From NCBI GenBank assembly GCA_903898675.1, contig CAIUGM010000033.1, forward strand, positions 108,550 to 172,549: DNA of 64,000 bases, read 5' to 3'. Under the pieces are notes generated by a model. It did not search any database. It worked only from the letters and a program-made list of their open reading frames with translations, and was not told the DNA's origin. The position numbers were made by a program, and so were the translations under genes. The stretch is from an uncultured Verrucomicrobiota bacterium. GTDB lineage: Bacteria; Verrucomicrobiota; Verrucomicrobiia; Opitutales; Opitutaceae. Shown here piece by piece: positions 1-8,727 of this stretch (position 1 is the first letter of the stretch; each line of letters begins with the position of its first letter).

Positions 1-140
1 GCAAACGACTCGGGCGGATAGGTCACGGCCGCCGGCGGGGCCGCGGAGGCATCCGCCGGCCCGGGTTCAGCGGCCTGAGCGGGGCGAGCGAACGACCCGA
101 TCGCGAAAACGATCACACCAAGGACGCGGAATGTTTTCAT
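1..140 (-). CDS. Secreted protein, 5' end only
   Basis: An ATG on the minus strand at 140 opens a frame that stays open to the window edge (46 codons). The visible N-terminus is a textbook Sec signal peptide: a basic start (MKTFR), a hydrophobic core (VLGVIVFAIGSFA) and a probable cleavage after AQA, followed by a Pro/Ala-rich stretch. It starts 25 nt downstream of the stop of the CRTAC1-family gene on the same strand, so the two may be co-transcribed. The mature part is missing, so no function can be assigned. Confidence 0.6.
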   Translation of the reverse strand, partial: MKTFRVLGVIVFAIGSFARPAQAAEPGPADASAAPPAAVTYPPESF

Positions 141-165
141 GTTTCCAAAGGGACCGGGTGCCCGG

Positions 166-2559
166 TCAGGCCGGCCACGCGAAGCTCTTGAGCGGGACCG
201 GCACTGGCGCACCCAGGTCTTCCCGCACATGATAGAGCTGGTTGATCTTCAATCCCGTCAGGATCTGCGTGCGGCCGCTCGCCGGCCAGAAAACCTCGAC
301 GCGGGTGATGACCTGCGCCGGGCCGAGGCCGATTTCCTGGCGCAGCGTGGAGGAGCCGAAACTCCCGCCGGTGCCCACGATGCGGTGGATCGCACGCTCC
401 CCGGTGCCGGTTGGCACGACCACCTTGACCCGCGCGCCGACGGCCGAGCGGTTGGTTCTGACGCCCTCCAGCTTCAGCTTGAGCCAGTTGTTGCCGTGGC
501 CGGGATTGGCGAAGAGCTGGCTGTGGGCGGTGTCCGTCTCGACCGCGCCACCGACCACCGAGTAGATATCCTGCGTACCGCTGTTGTTGATGTCGCCAAA
601 GGCAATGGCGTGGCCCTTCTGCAACTGGCCGAAACCGCCGGAGGCCGTCACCTCCTGAAAGCGCCGGCCGCCGTCGTTGCGGAACATGCGGTTGGGGATC
701 AGGACGTCGAGGCCCGGGCTGCCCGTGCCGGCGTAGAAATCGAGCCAGCCGTCGTTGTCGAGGTCGCCAAAGTTCGCCCCCATCGTCTGCAGCAGCTTGT
801 CCAGACCGCATTCCTGCGTGACGTCGGTGAACGTGCCGTCGCCATTGTTGCGGTAAAGCTTCGGGCGCTGGCCGCCGGACGGACGGCCGAGGAAATCCGC
901 GGCGATGTCGCCAACGTCTTGGATCCCGTAACCGTGCAGGAGGATGTCCGGCCAGCCGTCGTTGTCGTAGTCCCAGAACCAGCACGCAAAGCTGCTCGGC
1001 GGATCGGTCACGCCGGCCGCCTCGGCCACGTCGGTGAAGCGCCAGAGGGCGCGCGCGGACGGGTCGGGCCCCACGGGCCCGTCGTTGCGAAGCAGGAGCT
1101 TCGGCCCCTCCAGCCGCGACAGCAGGAGATCCGGCCGGCCGTCGTTGTTGAAATCTGCGCTCGCCACCCCCTTGAAGAAACCCACGAAATCCACGCCGTG
1201 CTCGGCCGCGCACTCGGTGAAGGTTCCGTTGCCGTTGTTCCGGAAGAGCTCGCAGGGGTTTTCCTCCCGGCCCTGGGATTCGTTCGCGATGAAGAGGTCG
1301 AGCCAGCCGTCGTTGTTGTAGTCGAACCAGACAGCCGAGTTGGTCGGGCGGAAGCGGAGGAGACCGGCTTCCTCCGTCACATCGGTGAAGGTGAAATCGC
1401 CGTTGTTGCGCAGCAACGAGCACGGGTAATGGCCCTCGGTCCCGAGCCACGCGCCGCGCAGCACCAGCACATCCATCAGGCCGTCGTTGTTGTAGTCGCA
1501 ATGGATCAGGTTGAGCCCGCCGGTGAGGCCAAGGAGGCCGGCCTCCTCGGTGCGCTCCGTGAAGGTGCCGTCGCCGTTGTTGCGGAAGAGCCGCAGCTGG
1601 CTGTTCAGGCCCCACGCCGAAACCATCACGTCGAGGAACCCGTCGTTGTCGAAGTCCTCCAGCACGACGCCGCCGGCGAGGCCCTCGACGTCGAGCCCGA
1701 CCCGGCCGGACACATCGGGGAAGTGCTTGATGTCGTATTCGGCCGCAAAGAGCTGCGGGTCGATCAGCCAGTGCGGCGGCACCGCGCCGGGGTATTCGCC
1801 CAGGGTCATGTACGCAATGTTCAGCAGCCAGCGCGCGCGCAGCTCGCCCGGGTATTTTTGCAGGAGTTCGGTCAGGACCTTGACGGCGCCGCGGGCGCCG
1901 CGCGGCCGTTGGTGCACGCCGCCGCCCCGGATCGGGAACAGACAGGAGTCCGCGTTGTGTCCGTCGAGGCAGTTTTCCATCTCGCCGATCCGCAGCCAGC
2001 AGATGGCCTGGAATTCCAGCCAGTCCGGCTCGCGCCGGTTTTCCGGCGGCACGTGGCCCGCGTCCATCATCCGCTGGATGGCCTCGTTTTCCCGGAGCGC
2101 GCCCTCGGGATCGCCGGCGGACAGGAGCTGCCAGGCCAGCCGCATCCGCAGGGTGAAGCGCTGCATGGGATCGGTGATTTTCGCCTCTTGGGCGCGCAGG
2201 AGCGCCGCCTGTTCCGCGCTGCGGAAGGGATTGCGCAGCGGGTCGGCGTCGCGCGTGATTTTTTGCAGGAGCGCGACCATGCGGCGCGTGCTCGCCGGCT
2301 GGCGGAGCGCGGCCGCCGCGGATCGGGCCGCCTGCTCCGGGGTGGGCACCGCGCCCGGGGCGCAGAATTCCGGCGTCCTGGCCGGCGCCCCTACCAAGTG
2401 CGCCGGCCAGGCCAGGCCCAGGCCGAGCGCCCCGCCCATCGAGCGGATGAACGCCCGCCGGTCGAAAGCATTGGCGGCCGCGGTGGACGGCGGCGGACCC
2501 GCGCGGGCGGCGGCGGGGCGCGAAAAAGCCGGGAGCCGGGCGTGGTCGGGAAGCGGCAT
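166..2559 (-). CDS. CRTAC1-family FG-GAP/VCBS repeat protein with ASPIC/UnbV domain
   Basis: This is a 797-residue exported protein. Residues about 33-60 look like a Tat-type signal (DRRAFIRSMGG then a hydrophobic stretch). A helical N-terminal third is followed by about seven FG-GAP/VCBS units with Asp/Asn-rich calcium-loop motifs (DFDNDGFLD, DYNNDGLMD, DYNNDGWLD, DFNNDGRPD, DYDNDGWPD, DLDNDGWLD), each ending in an RNNGDGTF-like strand. The C-terminal 100 residues match the ASPIC/UnbV domain (GNNWLKLKLEG, FWPASGRTQ). Such proteins form extracellular beta-propellers, and their ligands are generally unknown. Frames antisense to it are shadows created by the repeats. Confidence 0.88.
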   Translation of the reverse strand: MPLPDHARLPAFSRPAAARAGPPPSTAAANAFDRRAFIRSMGGALGLGLAWPAHLVGAPARTPEFCAPGAVPTPEQAARSAAAALRQPASTRRMVALLQKITRDADPLRNPFRSAEQAALLRAQEAKITDPMQRFTLRMRLAWQLLSAGDPEGALRENEAIQRMMDAGHVPPENRREPDWLEFQAICWLRIGEMENCLDGHNADSCLFPIRGGGVHQRPRGARGAVKVLTELLQKYPGELRARWLLNIAYMTLGEYPGAVPPHWLIDPQLFAAEYDIKHFPDVSGRVGLDVEGLAGGVVLEDFDNDGFLDVMVSAWGLNSQLRLFRNNGDGTFTERTEEAGLLGLTGGLNLIHCDYNNDGLMDVLVLRGAWLGTEGHYPCSLLRNNGDFTFTDVTEEAGLLRFRPTNSAVWFDYNNDGWLDLFIANESQGREENPCELFRNNGNGTFTECAAEHGVDFVGFFKGVASADFNNDGRPDLLLSRLEGPKLLLRNDGPVGPDPSARALWRFTDVAEAAGVTDPPSSFACWFWDYDNDGWPDILLHGYGIQDVGDIAADFLGRPSGGQRPKLYRNNGDGTFTDVTQECGLDKLLQTMGANFGDLDNDGWLDFYAGTGSPGLDVLIPNRMFRNDGGRRFQEVTASGGFGQLQKGHAIAFGDINNSGTQDIYSVVGGAVETDTAHSQLFANPGHGNNWLKLKLEGVRTNRSAVGARVKVVVPTGTGERAIHRIVGTGGSFGSSTLRQEIGLGPAQVITRVEVFWPASGRTQILTGLKINQLYHVREDLGAPVPVPLKSFAWPA

Positions 2560-2685
2560 TGCCCGGCATGGCTAGCCGGAGTGGCGGCGGAGGGAATTAC
2601 TCCGGGACTAAACGCCGCAAATTCGTGGTGGCGCGCGGCCGGCCGGGGGCGAACCCGGCCCGGAGGATGCGCGGAAATTTTCCCG

Positions 2686-3446
2686 TCAGCCCGGGGAAAG
2701 TTTCTCCAGCCAGCCGTGCCGTTGCCGGCTCAGGGGCAGCCGGGTCCCGTTCTCCAGCACAACCACGTAGTCGCCATCGCCTGCCAGCTGGAGTTCCTTC
2801 ACCCGGTCGATCCGCACCACGGCCGACCGGTTTACCCGGGCGAACTCCACCGAGCCGAGTCGCAGTTCCAGGCCGGAAAGGGTTTCCCGCAACACCAAGC
2901 TCCGGGCATCGGCCAGATGCAAAATCGAATGATTGTTCGCCGCCTCCACCCAGACGATCTCGGCCGGGCGGAGAAACACGAGGCAACCACCGGACTTGAC
3001 CGTGAGCCGCTCCGGTCTTCGCTCCGGGACCCCGGCCAGCCGGCTTTCCACGCGCGCCCGCAGGTCCTCCTCGCGCTGCGCGCGGATGTAGTCGGTGGCA
3101 CGGCTCAGCGCGAGGCGAAGCCGGGCCTGGTCGAAGGGTTTCAGCAGGTAATCGACGGCGTGCGCGCCGAAGGCGTCCAGGGCAAACCGGGGATGGGCGG
3201 TGACAAAAATAATGGCGGGGCGCCGGCCCGCGGGCAGGCCCGCCACCACCTGCAGGCCATCACCGCGGGCATCTGGACATCGAGCAGCACCACGTCCATT
3301 TGTCCCTGACGGATCACCGCAAGGGCGTCCGAACCCGTCGAACATTCGCCGGAAATCTCGAAGCCGGTTTCTTCCTGGAGGAAACTGCGAAGGCGGTTCC
3401 GCGCGAGAGGCTCATCATCTACAATCAGGAGGCGCAGTTTCGTCAT
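2686..3446 (-). pseudogene. LytTR-family response regulator, frameshifted
   Basis: Two overlapping frames together spell one LytR/AlgR-type regulator. The N-terminal frame starts at 3446 (MTKLRLLIVDDEPLARNRL) and carries the phospho-acceptor motif VVLLDVQMPA. The rest of the receiver (DGLQVVAGLP, IIFVTAHPRFALDAF, YLLKPFD) and the LytTR DNA-binding domain (IVWVEAANNHSILHL, FARVNRSAVVRIDRV) continue in another frame down to 2686. Alignment with the intact paralogue at 3649-4422 places a one-base loss at about 3262-3268. It is either a real pseudogene or a sequencing error; apart from this the gene looks undecayed. No kinase gene adjoins it. Confidence 0.8.
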
Positions 3447-3486
3447 GTGCTTGCGGCGATTTGCCAGGATGGAGGCAAATCCCCCT

Positions 3487-3528
3487 AAAAAAACCCGGCC
3501 CCGGAGAGTGCCATCACCCGCCGGGGCC
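3487..3528 (-). terminator. Rho-independent terminator, minus strand
   Basis: GGCCCCGG (3497-3504) pairs with CCGGGGCC (3521-3528) across a 16-nt loop. Read on the minus strand, the stem is followed by GGG and a run of seven T. It lies downstream of the LytTR regulator that stops at 3649 and is the likely end of that kinase-regulator transcript. Confidence 0.6.
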
Positions 3529-3648
3529 AAACCCTAAAAGACTGGGGAAAAGATAAGGCGGTCCCGCGGCCGAGGTAAACTCTTCTGGGGCCAGTTGCCC
3601 CTCCTTTGGGACGAGTTGCCGGGACCCCGGCGACGCCCCGGGCGCGGT

Positions 3649-4422
3649 TCAGTCCGCCTTGCCGCTGGCGAATTCGTCCAGTTTGCCGCGCAAGTTACGG
3701 CTCAGCGGCAACTTGGTGCCGTCGCGCAACAGCACGATATAATCGCCGTGCAGGGCCGGCTGCAGTTCCTTGATCTGGTCGCGATGCACGATCGCCGAGC
3801 GGTTCACCCGCGCAAAACTGGCCGCGCCGAGCCGAGCCTCCAGCGCCGCCATCGTCTCGCGCAACATCAACCGGCCGGTCACCAGGTGCAGGACCGCGTA
3901 ATTGTCCGCCGCCTCCACCCACACGATTTCATCCGACTTGAGGAAGACGAGCCGGCCGTCGGTCTTCACCGTCAGGCGCTCGTTCTTGCTGGCGGGCGGC
4001 GGGGCCTCGGCCAGCAGGCCCTCCAGCTTCTGGCCCAGGTCGCCGGCGCGCCGCACGCGCACGTGGGCCTGCGCCCGCTGGATCGCCGTCTGGAGCCGCT
4101 CCCGGTCAAAGGGCTTCAGCAGGTAATCGAGCGCCTGCACCTTGAACGCATCGAGCGCGAACTCCTCGTGCGCCGTGGCAAAGACGATGGCGGGCCGGTT
4201 TTCCAGCGGCAGCTCGGCCAGCACCTCGAGCCCGTCGCAGCCGGGCATCTGCATGTCGAGGAAGACCAGGTCGAGCGCCGTGTTCCGGATCAGGGCGATC
4301 GCCTCCGTGCCGCTGCCGCATTCCGCGACGATCTCCACCGCCGGCTCGGTGCGCAGCAGGCTGCGCAGCCGCTCCCGGGCCAGGGGTTCGTCATCAACGA
4401 GCAGTACGCGGAGCTTGGTCAT
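3649..4422 (-). CDS. LytR/AlgR-family response regulator (REC + LytTR)
   Basis: This is a 257-residue two-domain regulator. Residues 1-120 form a receiver with the acidic pocket (LLVDDEPLARERL), the phospho-acceptor in LVFLDMQMPG, the T of FATAHEEF and the K of YLLKPFD. Residues about 150-250 form a LytTR DNA-binding domain (IVWVEAADNYAVLHL, FARVNRSAIVHRDQI, KLPLSRNLRGKL). It begins 3 nt after the stop of the sensor kinase upstream, so the pair is an operon and almost certainly a cognate pair. LytTR regulators of this kind bind direct repeats and often control cell-envelope or exported functions. A frameshifted paralogue lies just downstream. Confidence 0.93.
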   Translation of the reverse strand: MTKLRVLLVDDEPLARERLRSLLRTEPAVEIVAECGSGTEAIALIRNTALDLVFLDMQMPGCDGLEVLAELPLENRPAIVFATAHEEFALDAFKVQALDYLLKPFDRERLQTAIQRAQAHVRVRRAGDLGQKLEGLLAEAPPPASKNERLTVKTDGRLVFLKSDEIVWVEAADNYAVLHLVTGRLMLRETMAALEARLGAASFARVNRSAIVHRDQIKELQPALHGDYIVLLRDGTKLPLSRNLRGKLDEFASGKAD

Positions 4423-4425
4423 GGG

Positions 4426-5511
4426 TCAGTCGGCCGGCAGGGTTACGCGCACGATTAGCCCGCCATCGGGATGGTTGGCCAGCTCGAAGCGATGCCGGTC
4501 GCCATAAAGTTCGCGCAGCCGCGCCCGGGTGTTGCCGAGGCCGATGCCCTCGCGGGTGAACCCGCCCGGCGGCTGGCCGGCGCCGTTGTCGCGCACGGTC
4601 AGCTCGACAAAACCCGGGAGGGCCCGGGCGGTCAGCACGAGGCGGCCGGGCCGCGCCTGCCGCTCGATCCCGTGACGGATGGCGTTTTCCACCAGCGGCT
4701 GCAGCAGGAGGCTGGGCACCTCGGCGTCGAGCACCGCCGGGTCGAGGTCGAACTCCACCGCGAGCCGGTCGCGAAACCGGATGCGCTCGATCTCCAGGTA
4801 TTTCTCGATGAACGCGATCTCCTCGCGCAGCGGCGTGCGCGGCTGGCCCGGATGGCTCATTGTGATCCGCAGCAGCTCGCCGAGGCGCACCAGCATGCGG
4901 TCGGCCGCCTCCACGTCGCTGTGCATGAGCGAGGCGATGCCGTTGAGGGTGTTGAACAGGAAGTGCGGCTTCAGCTGGCGGAGCAGCGCCTGCAGCCGCG
5001 CCTCGGTCAGGTGCTTCTCCAGCTCGAGCGTGTGCACCGTGCGCTCATGGTACTTGCGGTAGTAGTCGATCGCATGGCTGACGGAAATGATCACGCCGTA
5101 GATCAGCAGGTTGAAGGGAAAGGTCTTCACCAGCAGCGGCCGGAAAATCTCGGGGAACGTCACCGGCTCGTCGATCAGCAGGCTGTGCACCTGGCCGACC
5201 GCCGCGCGTAGGCCCACGTAGACGAGGGAAAAAAACAGCGCGGCGAGCAGGTGGATGCCGGCCGTGCGCCACGGCGTGGCGCCCTCGGGCGGATACCGCC
5301 GCGCCAGCCACAGGATCGGCACGGAGAGCACCGCCCACACATACCAGTCCGCGAGCGAATAGCTGATGGCCTGGCCCCACGTCACCGACCGGCCGAGCAG
5401 CGTGCTCGAGAGGTAGAACTGGCTGGCGAACGCGAGCCCGACCAGCGTCCAGAACGCGGCAATGCCCGTGAGGCGGAGCAACGAGCGGGAAAGCGGGCGG
5501 GCAACGGACAT
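4426..5511 (-). CDS. LytS/YehU-type sensor histidine kinase
   Basis: This is a 361-residue kinase if it starts at MSVARPLSRSLLRL (5511). The frame is open further upstream, but the extension is low-complexity shadow sequence. Four or more hydrophobic segments (about 14-150) form a membrane sensor region. The His_kinase (PF06580) core follows, with the phospho-acceptor His in LKPHFLFNTLNGIASL, the N-box ENAIRHG and the G-box GIGLGNTRARL. It precedes its LytTR regulator by 3 nt. It is divergent from the CRTAC1-family gene at 5584, with only 72 nt between the starts, so both promoters must share that space. Confidence 0.92.
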   Translation of the reverse strand: MSVARPLSRSLLRLTGIAAFWTLVGLAFASQFYLSSTLLGRSVTWGQAISYSLADWYVWAVLSVPILWLARRYPPEGATPWRTAGIHLLAALFFSLVYVGLRAAVGQVHSLLIDEPVTFPEIFRPLLVKTFPFNLLIYGVIISVSHAIDYYRKYHERTVHTLELEKHLTEARLQALLRQLKPHFLFNTLNGIASLMHSDVEAADRMLVRLGELLRITMSHPGQPRTPLREEIAFIEKYLEIERIRFRDRLAVEFDLDPAVLDAEVPSLLLQPLVENAIRHGIERQARPGRLVLTARALPGFVELTVRDNGAGQPPGGFTREGIGLGNTRARLRELYGDRHRFELANHPDGGLIVRVTLPAD

Positions 5512-5583
5512 CGCGCAAAATGATTTGCGATGTATGTAGGATGGACAAGCAATACGTGTCGACGCCCCTTTCGGGGTTTCACG

Positions 5584-7314
5584 ATGAACCAGGTCGCGCC
5601 CAATCCCCTTCCCCGCCCCGCGTCCGCGGAGGCGCCGGGCCGCGCGGCCGTGCCGCCGCTGCTGCCGGTGGTCGTGACGCTGGTCGTGGCGGCCATCATC
5701 TTGAGCGTGGCCTTCGCGATCCTGTTTCCCGCCACCGCCGGGCCGGTGCAGCCCGTGCCGGCCGCGCGCTTCACCAACATCACCGAGGCGTCCGGCATCC
5801 ATTTCGTCCACCAGCAGGGCCTGGCCGAATCACCCACCACCCTCGGCGGCGGGGTGGTCGTGCTGGACTACGACCGCGACGGCCACCCGGACCTCTTCTT
5901 CGTCAACGGCACCACGTGGCCGTGGGAGGAAATGGGGCCGTGGAGCCACGCCGCCGCCTGCGCGCTCTACCACAACGACGGCCACGGCCACTTCACCGAT
6001 GTCTCGCGCGAGGCCGGCCTCGACCTCGTCACGCAGGGCATGTCGGCCGCCGTGGGCGACTACGACAACGACGGGTTTCCCGACATCTACGTGACCTGCG
6101 TCGGGGCCAACCATCTTTTCCACAACCGCGGCGACGGCACGTTCGAGGACGTGACGCTCGCGGCCGGGGTCGGCGGCGACGACCACACCTGGAGCACGGG
6201 CGCGACCTGGATCGACTACGACGGCGACGGCAAACTCGATCTCGTCGTCGCGCACTACGCGAGCTGGCCGCAGGAGGTGAGTCTCGCGATGGCCTTCACG
6301 ATCGCCGACATCGGCCGGTCCTACGGCGCGCCCACGGGCTTTGTCGGGGTCCCGCCGTCCGTCTACCGCAACCTGGGCCACGGCAAGTTCGTGCTCGTGC
6401 CGGGCTCGGCCGGGCTGCGCAACCTCGACCCGTCGACCGGCCTGCCCACGGCCAAGGCGCTCGCCGTCGTGCCCGTCGACGCCAACGGCGACGGCAAGCT
6501 CGACCTGCTCTTCTCCTACCACACCGCCGACAACGCGCTTTTTCTCAACCAGGGCGACGGCACGTTCAAGCAATGGACCGGCGGCGCCGACAACCGCAAC
6601 GAAGGCGCCGCGGCCGGGCTGGCGTCGGCCAGCCTCCTGCCGCTGGCGCAGGCCCCGGACACCGATGAGCGTCTCGCCGCCCTCCAGTCCGTGGGGGCGA
6701 TCGGCGGGCACCACCACGACGAGCCGCAGCTCCACCTGCGCGGCAAGCTGGACGGCGCGCTGTTCGACTACGAGCTCGACGGTCACTTCGGGTTTTTCAC
6801 CGGCGACGGCCGGGCCGAGCCGGACGTGAACAAATTCGAGCAGGGCCGGGATTTTGCGACGGTGCCGCAACTGCTGCTCAACCGCGGCAAGAGCTGGGTG
6901 CCGGCGCCCATCGCGGGCGACTGGGCCCGGCCGATGGTGGCCCGCGGCATCGCCGTGGCGGATTTTGACGGTGACGGCTACGACGATGTCATCATCGCCC
7001 AGAACAACGGCCCGGCCGTGCTGCTGCGCAACGATCTGCGCAGCGGGCTGCCCTGGTTGCGCGTGAAGCTGGTTGCCACCCGCAGCCAGCCCGAGGCGGG
7101 CGGCGCGCGGGTCGAGGTGCACACGCCACGCCGCATCTTGGTCCAGACCATGGCGCCCGCGATGGGCTTCATGGCGCAGTCGGAATCCGCGCTGACCTTC
7201 GGGCTGGGCGACGACACCCGCGTGCGCAAACTCGTGATCTACTGGCCGTCCGGCCAGCGCCAGGAACTCCGGCCCGAGGCGATCAACCAGACGCTTGTCA
7301 TCCGCGAACCCTGA
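5584..7314 (+). CDS. CRTAC1-family FG-GAP protein, membrane-anchored, with ASPIC/UnbV domain
   Basis: The 576-residue product starts at the ATG at 5584 (MNQVAPNPLPRP). One strong transmembrane segment lies at about 26-48 (VVVTLVVAAIILSVAFAILF), so it is probably an N-terminally anchored periplasmic protein. FG-GAP/VCBS units follow (DYDRDGHPDLFFV, DYDNDGFPDIYV, DYDGDGKLDLVV, DANGDGKLDLLF, DFDGDGYDDVII). The C-terminus has the ASPIC/UnbV signature (WLRVKLVATRSQPEAGGARV, YWPSGQRQEL). It is a distant relative of the protein at 166-2559. Divergence from the LytTR kinase operon suggests a possible regulatory link, which is inference only. Confidence 0.9.
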   Translation: MNQVAPNPLPRPASAEAPGRAAVPPLLPVVVTLVVAAIILSVAFAILFPATAGPVQPVPAARFTNITEASGIHFVHQQGLAESPTTLGGGVVVLDYDRDGHPDLFFVNGTTWPWEEMGPWSHAAACALYHNDGHGHFTDVSREAGLDLVTQGMSAAVGDYDNDGFPDIYVTCVGANHLFHNRGDGTFEDVTLAAGVGGDDHTWSTGATWIDYDGDGKLDLVVAHYASWPQEVSLAMAFTIADIGRSYGAPTGFVGVPPSVYRNLGHGKFVLVPGSAGLRNLDPSTGLPTAKALAVVPVDANGDGKLDLLFSYHTADNALFLNQGDGTFKQWTGGADNRNEGAAAGLASASLLPLAQAPDTDERLAALQSVGAIGGHHHDEPQLHLRGKLDGALFDYELDGHFGFFTGDGRAEPDVNKFEQGRDFATVPQLLLNRGKSWVPAPIAGDWARPMVARGIAVADFDGDGYDDVIIAQNNGPAVLLRNDLRSGLPWLRVKLVATRSQPEAGGARVEVHTPRRILVQTMAPAMGFMAQSESALTFGLGDDTRVRKLVIYWPSGQRQELRPEAINQTLVIREP

Positions 7315-7481
7315 GCGGGATGGCGCCGGCCGGCCAGTTCGCCCCGCGGGAATGGCATTTCATCCCAACCGCATTGCCGGTTTCGGGTCCTCGCGCCTTA
7401 TCGGACCCCGCGCCGCCCGGTGTCCCACGACCATCGGGTGGAGGCCGTGCGTCGAGAATTGTTCGTGGGCAACCCCACCCC

Positions 7482-8549
7482 ATGAAAACTCCCGTCGCCC
7501 TCCTTGCCCTGGCCACACTCTGTCCCGCCCTCCCGCTGTGCGGTGAAACCGTCGCCCCCGTGACCACCACGTATCACGTGGAGCAAAACGTCACCCTCGC
7601 GGAAATCCCCGCCGGCACCAAGTCTGTCAAATGGTGGATCGCCGTGCCCGACGACAACCGCGACCAGGACCTCGTCGATTTTTCCGTCCCCTCCGCCCCC
7701 GGCTCCTGGCACGTGGTAACCGAGCCGGCGCATGGCAACCGCTTCATCCTCGTCGAGGTGAACGCCCCCGCGGCCAAATCGCTGGTGACCAAGGTCGAGT
7801 TCACCCTCCGCCGCCGCTCGGTCTTCACGGAGGTCGATCCCGCCAAGGCCGGCGCGATCACTGACTCGCACCGGATCCTCTTTGCGGACGAGTTGCGCCG
7901 GGATGCCCCGCACATGGAGGTGACCCCGGCCATCGCCCAGATGGCCGACGCCGCCTGCGGCACGGAAACGAACATCGCCGTGCAGGCGAAGCTCCTGCTC
8001 GGCAAGGTCGCGGACTATGCCGACCACTACTCGAAGGATCCGACCAAGCACAAGTACAGCGTGGGCGACGCCACGGAGTGCCTCGCCAACGCCGGCGGGA
8101 CCTGCACCGACATGCACTCGCTGTTCATCGCGCTCGCGCGCGCGCGCGGCATTCCCGCCCGGCTGCAGATGGGCTATCGCCTCCGCGAAGCCAACGCCGG
8201 CAAGGAGGTCGATCCCGGCTATCGCTGCTGGGTGGAATATTTTGTGCCCAGCTACGGCTGGATTCCCTCGGACATTGTCGAGGCGGATGACCCCAAGGGG
8301 CTCGGCCGCAACCGCTGGTTCACCGGTCTCACCGAGCGCCGGCTCTGGTTGAATGAAGGCCGGGAATTCGACCTGGCCGGTCGCGCCGTCACCTCCCACC
8401 GCGTGAACACCATGATCATCGGTTACGCCGAGATCGATGGCGTCGAGGCCCGCGTCCTTCCGGAAGGCGACCTGCACGCCCAGCTTTCGCGCACCGTGCG
8501 CTACACCGAAATCAAGCCGGAGCCCGTGACCGTGGCCCAGGCCCGTTGA
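7482..8549 (+). CDS. Secreted transglutaminase-like superfamily protein
   Basis: The 355-residue product has a Sec signal peptide (MKTPVALLALATLCPALPLCG). An N-terminal beta-rich domain is followed by a transglutaminase/papain-like core: GGTCTDMHSLFIALARARG carries the nucleophilic Cys, and the segment around YRCWVEYFVPSYGWIPSD carries the second motif. In most relatives the residue two before Trp is the catalytic His (HAWVE or HCWAE); here it is Arg. The nucleophile and the Asp of the PSD motif remain. The protein may be inactive as a protease/transglutaminase or use another residue. The start at 7482 is chosen because it gives the signal peptide; the upstream frame has none. Confidence 0.8.
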   Translation: MKTPVALLALATLCPALPLCGETVAPVTTTYHVEQNVTLAEIPAGTKSVKWWIAVPDDNRDQDLVDFSVPSAPGSWHVVTEPAHGNRFILVEVNAPAAKSLVTKVEFTLRRRSVFTEVDPAKAGAITDSHRILFADELRRDAPHMEVTPAIAQMADAACGTETNIAVQAKLLLGKVADYADHYSKDPTKHKYSVGDATECLANAGGTCTDMHSLFIALARARGIPARLQMGYRLREANAGKEVDPGYRCWVEYFVPSYGWIPSDIVEADDPKGLGRNRWFTGLTERRLWLNEGREFDLAGRAVTSHRVNTMIIGYAEIDGVEARVLPEGDLHAQLSRTVRYTEIKPEPVTVAQAR

Positions 8550-8556
8550 GGTTGGT

Positions 8557-8597
8557 GTAGCCGGCGGCACGGCTGTAGCCGGGGTCGCTGACCCCGG
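8557..8597 (+). repeat. GTAG-headed hairpin repeat (REP-like), unpaired copy
   Basis: GTAG at 8575-8578 is followed by a perfect 8-bp hairpin CCGGGGTC-GCT-GACCCCGG (8579-8597). A second GTAGCC head lies at 8557. The same hairpin recurs at 51424, 54376 and 59894 with an inverted partner; here no inverted partner follows, so this is a solo or eroded copy. It lies in the convergent gap behind the transglutaminase-like gene. Confidence 0.75.
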
Positions 8598-8635
8598 TCC
8601 GAGCCTGCGACGGAGCCTAGCGCGGAGATATTCTT

Positions 8636-8709
8636 GTAGCCGCGCTTGAGTCTAAGTCGAAAGCGTGGTCGCGGCCGACCACGTTGTCGCCAAGCTCCAA
8701 CGCGGCCAC
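8636..8709. repeat. GTAGCCGCG repeat, second sub-family
   Basis: The element starts GTAGCCGCGCTTGAG and ends CTCCAACGCGGCCAC. The same blocks (GTAGCCGCGCTTGAG, GACCACGTTGTCGC, CTCCAACGCGGC) occur in reverse orientation at 39206-39332. The termini are imperfect inverted repeats of one another. It fills the gap between two convergent genes. Confidence 0.7.
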
Positions 8710-8727
8710 CCCTTTTTTGAAACCGCC

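Noticed and set aside
139..3309. Plus-strand open frame of more than 1000 codons antisense to the CRTAC1 and LytTR genes
   Set aside because: It is rich in Ala/Val/Arg/Gly with no domain, and its length follows from the codon bias of the real minus-strand genes.
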